Shown here in pieces: positions 58,445 to 64,000 of a DNA stretch of 64,000 nt (within the stretch, counting starts at the first letter, position 1; each line of letters starts with the position of its first letter). The notes beneath the pieces were generated by a model. It made no database searches and was not told the origin of the DNA. It saw only the letters and a list, made by a program, of their open reading frames with translations. A program made the position numbers and the translations under genes. Source of the stretch: Bacteroidales bacterium (GTDB lineage: Bacteria > Bacteroidota > Bacteroidia > Bacteroidales > P3); assembly GCA_017480185.1 (NCBI GenBank), contig JAFVBC010000031.1, forward strand, positions 1-64,000, read 5' to 3'.

Positions 58445-59158
58445 TTACTTAGCTTGTTTATGTTCTACCAATGTCATAAACGATGAGCACACCATTTCCA
58501 TATCCTTCTGGGGAATATTGCAAAATAACAGGAGTCCTGATCCAATAATGGCAGTGTACACTTCCGCATCGCAGTCTATTTCATGCTTGGTTAGTGACTC
58601 ATCATGGATTATATTTCGTTTATTTTTATCAATTTTACCTATTAAAAAGAACGATGTCGAATCTACTACGTATATAATTTTATCACATCGTTGCCCTTCA
58701 CGATAAACCTGTTTTACCGTCAAAGGAACAGCAACAAAATATGACCAATCTACCCAAACTTTCCCGTATTCTCCCTCGTGCCCCTGTGGTAAATACGTAA
58801 TCAATCGACGTTTGTTTGTTGTGTCCAGCGATGATAAAGTTAGCGCATAATTTAAATCTACCCACGAGTCATTTTCAAACTCAACAACCTGACTCCAATC
58901 CGAGCAATACTCCCCAAAATTACTATATCGTTTTTTTGCCAAACTCTCAGCATTATGCAATAGGCAACTATCCACCGGTACCTCTATGTTATCCAATGAA
59001 TAATCCCCAAAATAATGATCATCTTCTTGATAATCCTCATACCCAGGAATATAAATCTCAAGTTCCCTTTGATTTATATATGTTATATTCTGAGCATTTG
59101 CAATCGCTATCATCCCCATCAAAAACACAAATGCAACAATACACTTCTTCATGCTCAT
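58445..59158 (-). CDS. Secreted protein of unknown function, family A copy 2
   Basis: A 237-residue paralogue of the protein at 56553-57251, with the same signal peptide and the same C-terminal third (CDAEVYTAI ... LLLFCNIPQKDMEMVCSSF). The N-terminal mature part is different (ITYINQRELEIYIPGYEDYQ). The DNA around both starts and both ends is almost identical, which indicates a recent tandem duplication of about 1.9 kb. It follows family B copy 2 by 13 nt, like copy 1. Confidence 0.75.
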   Translation of the reverse strand: MSMKKCIVAFVFLMGMIAIANAQNITYINQRELEIYIPGYEDYQEDDHYFGDYSLDNIEVPVDSCLLHNAESLAKKRYSNFGEYCSDWSQVVEFENDSWVDLNYALTLSSLDTTNKRRLITYLPQGHEGEYGKVWVDWSYFVAVPLTVKQVYREGQRCDKIIYVVDSTSFFLIGKIDKNKRNIIHDESLTKHEIDCDAEVYTAIIGSGLLLFCNIPQKDMEMVCSSFMTLVEHKQAK

Positions 59159-59171
59159 ATATTTTCTCCGT

Positions 59172-59708
59172 TCACTTCTTTTTTATTTTAAGACGAGGAA
59201 CAGCGGGATCTTGATGAGCTGGTATCAACCACCCACGAAAAAATTGACCTAAAATATCGTGTCCTTCTATCTTAAGCCACATACCATCAAAATCAATAAC
59301 CTTGCATCGTTCCGCACACACGTAAATATAAGAAAAGTCGGCATCTCTTGATGGCTGCCACCTGAGCTTTTCCCATCCTGCCCTATAAAAACTCACATGA
59401 GCCAATTCTCGATCTATCCAGCCCGTATGAACCACTTTCTTTAGTAAATAATACCGTACCTCAACCTTATACCTATCTTTCGACTTCCCTATCAGAGAGA
59501 AATAAACATAGCTTTTCTTTGGAGCAAAAACAGGAAAGGCTTTAACACCTGCATTGCCGACACTATCGTCATACACATAAACGCTATCAAACGTAATCTC
59601 CGCATAGTTCAAACTAACCAATGGCGCATTCTGACCATGAGCCATCGTCATACACCCAACAGCAATAACAAATAAAAATAATCTTTTGCAATTCTTATTA
59701 CAGCTCAT
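59172..59708 (-). CDS. Secreted SH3-like protein, family B copy 2
   Basis: A 178-residue exported protein (signal peptide MSCNKNCKRLFLFVIAVGCM, ending MAHGQ). The mature part equals family B copy 1 except for scattered changes (for example HVSFYRAGWEK for YVNFYMGGWEK). The signal peptide is unrelated, so the duplication endpoint lies inside it. The WIDRE and FFRGWL turns suggest an SH3-like fold. Located 20 nt after the gene at 59729 and 13 nt before family A copy 2. Confidence 0.75.
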   Translation of the reverse strand: MSCNKNCKRLFLFVIAVGCMTMAHGQNAPLVSLNYAEITFDSVYVYDDSVGNAGVKAFPVFAPKKSYVYFSLIGKSKDRYKVEVRYYLLKKVVHTGWIDRELAHVSFYRAGWEKLRWQPSRDADFSYIYVCAERCKVIDFDGMWLKIEGHDILGQFFRGWLIPAHQDPAVPRLKIKKK

Positions 59709-59728
59709 AAATTTTGTGAGTTAAAACA

Positions 59729-60365
59729 TCAAGCACCTGTACAGCCTGAAAAAATTTGAGTACACTGGTGTTTAGGGGGAATCCAATACCTTTTGTTATC
59801 TGTCCACAAAATCTGCACCCAAACACTATTTACATCAACATCCACAACCCGAAACATATCTGGTAGTTCATCATTATTCCAATCTACACATATTGCACAT
59901 GATTCATCATTTACATCATTGTACAACTCAATAACGTGATCTTCATCTGGCAATGGTATAGCCCCAAGATTATCTTTATTTATCCATCCAAGATAAGAAG
60001 TATCCTTCCACATCTCACACTTTTCATCATATTTGTCATATCCTTTCTCATCTTCCTCTAACATAAAATTATCCATCATAACCACAGCACATAGCATCCC
60101 ATCTCGATTATCAAGAACTTTCATAAGAAGAATATGACTTTCCATTTCGAACGAGTCTCTCACGGGGCATATCGTGGCAGCAACTTTCTTCTCCACACCT
60201 ACCGTGTCGTAAATATCCAATTGCTGAAACGGAGAATAAAGCAGTAACAATACTTCTGTTTGATAAGGATAAGACATCTTCATAGGGACACCACCGCTTG
60301 CATGCATACCATAAAAAAAGGCAAAAAAGACCCAATGCCAACCCTATAACAAACTTTTTTATCAT
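59729..60365 (-). CDS. Secreted SH3-like protein, divergent family B member, frame broken at a homopolymer
   Basis: The signal peptide (MIKKFVIGLALGLFCLF, ATG 60365) and the mature domain are in different frames as given. The mature frame (59729 to about 60310) has ATEV-like strands, SYLGWINKDNLGAIPL, DVNSVWVQIL and a tail CTQIFSGCTG. Removing one base from the run of seven T (coding strand, 60319-60313) fuses both into a product of about 211 residues with a normal signal peptide. GW turns and the tail place it near family B and the 56132 pseudogene. It is first in the operon, with the promoter at 60502-60532. Confidence 0.65.
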
Positions 60366-60501
60366 TCCTTTGCCCTCTTTAATTTTAAGGTAAAATTTTA
60401 GTTTACTCTGCTATCCATTACCTCCAAACGGTTCATGGTTTGCAATATTTACAAAAGTTTTACCTTATATCATCCAGCCACCCAAAACTGAATATACTGT
60501 G

Positions 60502-60532
60502 CAAATGTACATAGATAATCACATAGTTCAAA
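60502..60532 (-). promoter_or_regulatory. Promoter of the SH3-like/JAMM operon
   Basis: On the minus strand, TACATTTG (60509-60502) and TTTG (60532-60529) are 19 bp apart. The leader of about 130 nt contains an imperfect 14-bp inverted repeat (60390-60403 with 60452-60465 region). The seven units downstream have short gaps, consistent with one transcript. Confidence 0.7.
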
Positions 60533-60572
60533 ATCATTTATCAAACTTTTACCATTATTTATCAAACTTTAC

Positions 60573-61090
60573 CCACCCCTACCCCTCCCAGGAGGGGAGG
60601 GATTTGATAAAGGACCCTCCCTGGAGGGGAGGGATTGGTGAAGAACCCTCCCAAGAGGGGATGGAGTTGATGAAGAACCCTCCCAAGAGGGGATGGAGTT
60701 GATGAAGGACCCTCCCAAGAGGGGGGAGGGATTTGAGAATGTCTATGACAGGGGGGGCATAGCGCTTCCCCTCCTCGGGAGGGGACTGTGGGGTGGGGCT
60801 TATGCGTCAATGTCTGTAGGCATGGATGGCGGAGTTTACCTAACCTATACCTTTTTATCCACTCGTTTTTGACATGACTTTTTACCCACCCCTACCCCTC
60901 CCAAGAGGGGAGGGAGTTGTTGAAGAACCCTCCCTGGAGGGGGGAGGGATTTGAGAATGTCTATGACAAGGGGGGCATAGCGCTTCCCCTCCTCGGGAGG
61001 GGGCTGAGGGGTGGGGATTATGCGTCAATGTCTGTTTGAGAATGTCTCTCAAAAAAGGGTGTTGCACAACCGCCTCCCCAACTCAAGAGG
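60573..61090. repeat. G-rich interspersed palindromes and tandem repeats
   Basis: Many copies of CCCTCCCAAGAGGGG-type palindromes. From about 60610 to 60735 they form roughly 32-bp tandem units (CCCTCCCAAGAGGGG plus ATGGAGTTGATGAAG). A segment of about 105 bp around 60720-60823 recurs at 60938-61044. No gene is supported in this 620-nt gap; short open frames translate the repeats only. Confidence 0.8.
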
Positions 61091-61120
61091 GGGCAGAGGC
61101 TGAAAGAGGGAACTAAAATT

Positions 61121-61741
61121 CTATTTTAGCGGCAGGTGGATTATCTTTTTTGTGGTGAAGTAGTCGTCGGAGAAGAACGACGACACGTCCCACGTGGTGA
61201 TACGTTTGCCGAAAGGCGACAACTCGTCGGTGAGGTCGCCCCCCTTAAGGCAAAGCATGCCATTGTGCAGGTTGTGATAGCCTATGCGCGATATTTTTCC
61301 TCTCACCCACCCCACCATCTGCGACAGCGGTGCCACGGCACGCGACACCACAAAGTCGAATTGCTCGTCAAGGGTCTCCACCCTTGCATTGACAGCCGTA
61401 ACGTTGGTCAACCCCAACTCGTCGACCACCCCCTGCACCACTTTTATCTTCTTGCCAATGGAGTCGACAAGCGTAAAGCGTGTGTCGGGAAACATGATGG
61501 CCAACGGCACACCAGGGAAGCCACCACCTGTGCCCAGGTCGAGCACTTGGCACATGGGCTTGAATTGGACCACCTTTGCCAGGGCAAGGCTGTGCAACAC
61601 GTGATGAAGTTCAAACTGATCCATGTCGCGCCGCGAGATGACGTTGATGCAGGCATTCCACCGCTCATAGATAGACGGCAGAGCGGCAAACTGTTGTCGC
61701 TGCCGCTCTGTTAGGGTTGAAAAGTGTTGCTCAACGAGCAT
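61121..61741 (-). CDS. rsmG: 16S rRNA (guanine-527-N7)-methyltransferase
   Basis: A 206-residue SAM-dependent methyltransferase that modifies G527 of 16S rRNA; its loss gives low-level streptomycin resistance. SAM motif VLDLGTGGGFPGVPLA; FVVSRAVAPLSQM follows, as in RsmG. ATG 61741 overlaps the rpoD stop by one base (TGATG), so it is coupled to rpoD. G-rich repeats follow its end. Confidence 0.95.
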   Translation of the reverse strand: MLVEQHFSTLTERQRQQFAALPSIYERWNACINVISRRDMDQFELHHVLHSLALAKVVQFKPMCQVLDLGTGGGFPGVPLAIMFPDTRFTLVDSIGKKIKVVQGVVDELGLTNVTAVNARVETLDEQFDFVVSRAVAPLSQMVGWVRGKISRIGYHNLHNGMLCLKGGDLTDELSPFGKRITTWDVSSFFSDDYFTTKKIIHLPLK

Positions 61742-62604
61742 CACGAGAGGTAGACTTTCAGGTGTTTACTGCGACTGCTACTCTTCAAGCGCTTGATGCC
61801 TTTCTCTTTAATTTGGCGCACGCGCTCGCGAGTGAGGTTGAATTTGATGGCAATTTCGTCAAGACTCAACGGGTGCGACAACCCTATGCCGAAGTACATC
61901 CTTATCACATCGCGCTCTATGTCGGTGAGCGTCGACAGGCAGCGCTCTATCTCGACCGACAGGCTTTCCTGCATCAATTTGTTGTCGGTGGGTGGTGTGT
62001 CTTCGTTGGGCAGCACGTCGACAAAGTTCACATCTTCGTCGCTCACCAGCGGAGCGTCGATTGACACGTGTCGGCCACTGATGCCGAGTATTGATTTGAT
62101 TTTATCTTCCGGAATGTCAAGTATCTCGCTCAGTTCTTCCTCTGATGGCGGACGCTCCAACTGCTGTTCCAGCTTCGATATTTCTTTTTTCAACTTGTTG
62201 AGCGCACCCAACTGGTTGGATGGCAGACGCACAATGCGCGAGTTTTCGGCAATGGCCTGCAGGATGCTTTGCCTGATCCACCACACGGCGTAGGAGATGA
62301 ATTTGAAGCCACGCGTTTCGTCAAAGCGTTTGGCTGCCTTTATCAACCCCAAGTTACCCTCGTTGATAAGGTCGGGCAGGCTGAGCCCTTGATTTTGATA
62401 TTGTTTGGCCACCGACACCACAAAACGCAAGTTTGCCTTGGTCAATCGTTCCAGCGCGTCCTCGTCGCCTTGCTTTATGCGTTGTGCCAACTGCACCTCC
62501 TGCTCGGGGGTGAGCAACTCTTCACTGCAAATGTCTTGCAGATATTTATCGAGCGACTTGTTGTCGCGATTGGTGATAGAGTGCTGTATCTTAAGTTGTT
62601 TCAT
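61741..62604 (-). CDS. rpoD: Primary sigma factor RpoD/SigA
   Basis: A 287-residue housekeeping sigma factor, the short form typical of Bacteroidota (no large region 1.1). Region 1.2 begins near SLDKYLQDI; region 2 shows [20 protein letters not shown] and [14 protein letters not shown]; region 3 spans RIVRLPSNQ to DIPEDK; region 4.2 is [19 protein letters not shown]. This factor recognises the TTTG/TAnnTTTG promoters found throughout the window. rsmG follows with a one-base overlap. Confidence 0.96.
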   Translation of the reverse strand: MKQLKIQHSITNRDNKSLDKYLQDICSEELLTPEQEVQLAQRIKQGDEDALERLTKANLRFVVSVAKQYQNQGLSLPDLINEGNLGLIKAAKRFDETRGFKFISYAVWWIRQSILQAIAENSRIVRLPSNQLGALNKLKKEISKLEQQLERPPSEEELSEILDIPEDKIKSILGISGRHVSIDAPLVSDEDVNFVDVLPNEDTPPTDNKLMQESLSVEIERCLSTLTDIERDVIRMYFGIGLSHPLSLDEIAIKFNLTRERVRQIKEKGIKRLKSSSRSKHLKVYLS

Positions 62605-62783
62605 TCAATCACACTACTTTTATACCACTTTTTCAACACTATTCTTAACGGCGAAACCCAAATTTTGTTACAACAAAAATGCATTTTTTGTTTTCCAAGC
62701 GTGAAAAAAGGCTGTATTGCATTAGGTTTTAGAGAGTTATCGTCCCACACTTTTTATGCTATTTGTGAAGTATCTTGTAGGCA

Positions 62784-62876
62784 TCAAGTAAGGCCGTTCT
62801 TCAGTAGTTCTTCAGTAGTTATTCAGTCGATGACTGAAGAACTACTGAAGAACTACTGAAGAACGGCCTTACTTGA
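62784..62876. repeat. Near-perfect 93-bp palindrome, TTCAGT type
   Basis: Arms 62784-62828 and 62832-62876 pair over 45 bp with one mismatch; the centre is GAT. It is composed of three GTTCTTCAGTA-type words plus the TCAAGTAAGG end also seen at 9280. It lies between the divergent rpoD and FkbH-like genes. Confidence 0.9.
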
Positions 62877-62923
62877 CACTATGTTGTATCTACCCTCAAC
62901 GTAGCATTCTCAACCTTTTTTTG

Positions 62924-62931
62924 TACCTTTG
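62924..62931 (+). promoter_or_regulatory. -7 box of the FkbH-like gene
   Basis: TACCTTTG fits TAnnTTTG and lies 54 nt before the ATG. No clear -33 box. Confidence 0.5.
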
Positions 62932-62985
62932 CACTGCATACTGCATTCACACCAACGCTCCATTGCATCAATCGCCACAAGCGTC

Positions 62986-64000
62986 ATGCACGATTTCAAT
63001 GCCCTAAAAAAAGCCCTCAAAACTGACCGCACTGGTTGGCCAACTATAAAAATGGCTCTGCTCGGCGACACAGCAACGCAGTTTCTGGCCATTGCCATAC
63101 GTGGCACTGCCGCTCTGCGTGGGCTTAACATCGACCTGTTTGAGGCCGAATATAATCAGGTGGAACGGCAACTGATGGACCCTCAATCCGACTATTACCA
63201 GTTTGCCCCCCACTTCACCCTCATATTCCAGAGCAGCCATAAGCTGATGGAGCATCACGCCTTGCTCTCGGCTGCCGAACAGCAGCAGTTGGCCGACCGC
63301 CGACTGGCTTTCGTGCGCGAGGTGTCGACCACCGCACCAGGCAAGGTAATCGTGATGAACTATCCCGAAATTGGCGACGCGGTGTTTGGTAGTTTCCAAA
63401 ATCGGGTGCCACAATCGTTCATCTACCAGGTGCGTCGGCTCAACATGGGCTTGATGGAACTCTCTGCACAGCAGCCCAACCTATTTGTGTGCGACCTTGC
63501 CGAGCTGCAAGCCAAACTGGGTCGCGACTTCTGCTTTGATGCCAACATCTACATCAGCACCGACATGATTCTTAGCCTCGACTGTCTGCCCCACGTGGCC
63601 TCACGAGTGGTCGACATAGTGTGTGCCGTGCAAGGACAGTTCAAAAAATGCCTCATCGTCGACCTCGACAACACCCTTTGGGGTGGCATCGTGGGCGACG
63701 ACGGTTGGGAAAGTCTGCAGATAGGCCACGGATTGGGCATTGGCAAGGCGTTCACCGAGTTTCAAATGTGGGTCAAGAAATTGCGTCAGCGAGGCATCAT
63801 TGTGTGCGTGTGCAGCAAAAACGACCTTGAAAAAGCCCGCGAGCCATTTGAAAAACACCCCGACATGGTGCTCCATATGGACGACATAGCTGTGTTTCAA
63901 GCCAATTGGGACACAAAGGTCGACAACATTCGCGCCATACAACAAGTGCTCAACATAGGGTTTGACCAAATGGTATTCCTCGACGACAACCCCTTTGAAC
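62986..64000 (+). CDS. HAD-IIIC family FkbH-like protein (partial)
   Basis: An open frame from ATG 62986 runs off the window end (338 complete codons). The N-terminal part resembles the SGNH-like region of FkbH proteins (MALLGDTATQFLAIAIRG). The HAD domain has motif I LIVDLDNTLWGGIVGDDG (Asp226, Asp228), then GIIVCVCSKNDLEKA and the start of motif IV, VFLDDNPFE. FkbH-type proteins load glyceryl units on acyl carriers or act in surface polysaccharide pathways. Which applies here cannot be told without the next genes. Confidence 0.88.
   Translation, partial: MHDFNALKKALKTDRTGWPTIKMALLGDTATQFLAIAIRGTAALRGLNIDLFEAEYNQVERQLMDPQSDYYQFAPHFTLIFQSSHKLMEHHALLSAAEQQQLADRRLAFVREVSTTAPGKVIVMNYPEIGDAVFGSFQNRVPQSFIYQVRRLNMGLMELSAQQPNLFVCDLAELQAKLGRDFCFDANIYISTDMILSLDCLPHVASRVVDIVCAVQGQFKKCLIVDLDNTLWGGIVGDDGWESLQIGHGLGIGKAFTEFQMWVKKLRQRGIIVCVCSKNDLEKAREPFEKHPDMVLHMDDIAVFQANWDTKVDNIRAIQQVLNIGFDQMVFLDDNPFE

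Noticed and set aside
60573..61090. CRISPR array or short proline-rich genes
   Set aside because: Unit spacing is irregular, the between-repeat sequences are themselves repeats, and the open frames only translate the repeat.

Overview
The window is a chromosomal segment of an anaerobic member of the Bacteroidota, most likely order Bacteroidales. The evidence is the TTTG-N19/20-TAnnTTTG promoters in front of many genes, the lack of Shine-Dalgarno sequences before most starts, the short Bacteroidota-type RpoD, type IX secretion genes (PorQ and a PorE-like protein), a large C10 protease with a Por-type C-terminal sorting domain, anaerobic NrdDG, and two enzymes of lysine fermentation (KamA and 3,5-diaminohexanoate dehydrogenase). 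No insertion sequence, integrase, phage gene, rRNA or CRISPR array is visible. There is one tRNA (Pro, GGG).

Layout. 0-6 kb: a lipoprotein, the lysine-fermentation pair flanking a hexapeptide acyltransferase, porQ and lplA. 6-9 kb: nrdD-nrdG with a long structured leader. 9.6-15.9 kb: a small beta-barrel-like protein, then a dnaX-dapF-ligA-pagL-like operon in which dnaX carries one in-frame amber codon at the gamma/tau boundary. 16-21.6 kb: namZ-dut, clpP, purD, murF and tRNA-Pro. 21.7-28.1 kb: a lon/PorE-like pair and a META lipoprotein/NUDIX/dprA operon. 28.1-39 kb: glycosyltransferase, lepB, parC, second glycosyltransferase, hflX, and convergent radA-glmM. 39.5-53.2 kb: lpdA, then one long run of tightly spaced genes (unknown, M23 peptidase, ispH, recF, DUF721, ABC exporter, M17 aminopeptidase, pdxA, polA, unknown secreted protein). 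53.2-56 kb: the T9SS-exported C10 protease. 56.1-60.5 kb: an A+T-rich accessory operon on the minus strand, built from duplicated pairs of small secreted proteins around a JAMM-motif protein. 60.5-61.1 kb: G-rich repeats. 61.1-64 kb: rpoD-rsmG and a FkbH-like HAD gene cut by the window end.

Most of the window is housekeeping: replication and repair (DnaX, LigA, PolA, RecF, ParC, RadA, DprA), proteolysis (Lon, ClpP), envelope biogenesis (MurF, DapF, GlmM, LepB, glycosyltransferases, M23, NamZ) and cofactors (LplA, PdxA, IspH). The parts that deserve a second look are the interrupted dnaX, the JAMM/SH3-like operon with homopolymer-linked frame breaks, the leader of nrdD with an isolated perfect Shine-Dalgarno sequence, a terminator hairpin inside the porQ signal-peptide codons, and an interspersed family of long intergenic palindromes.
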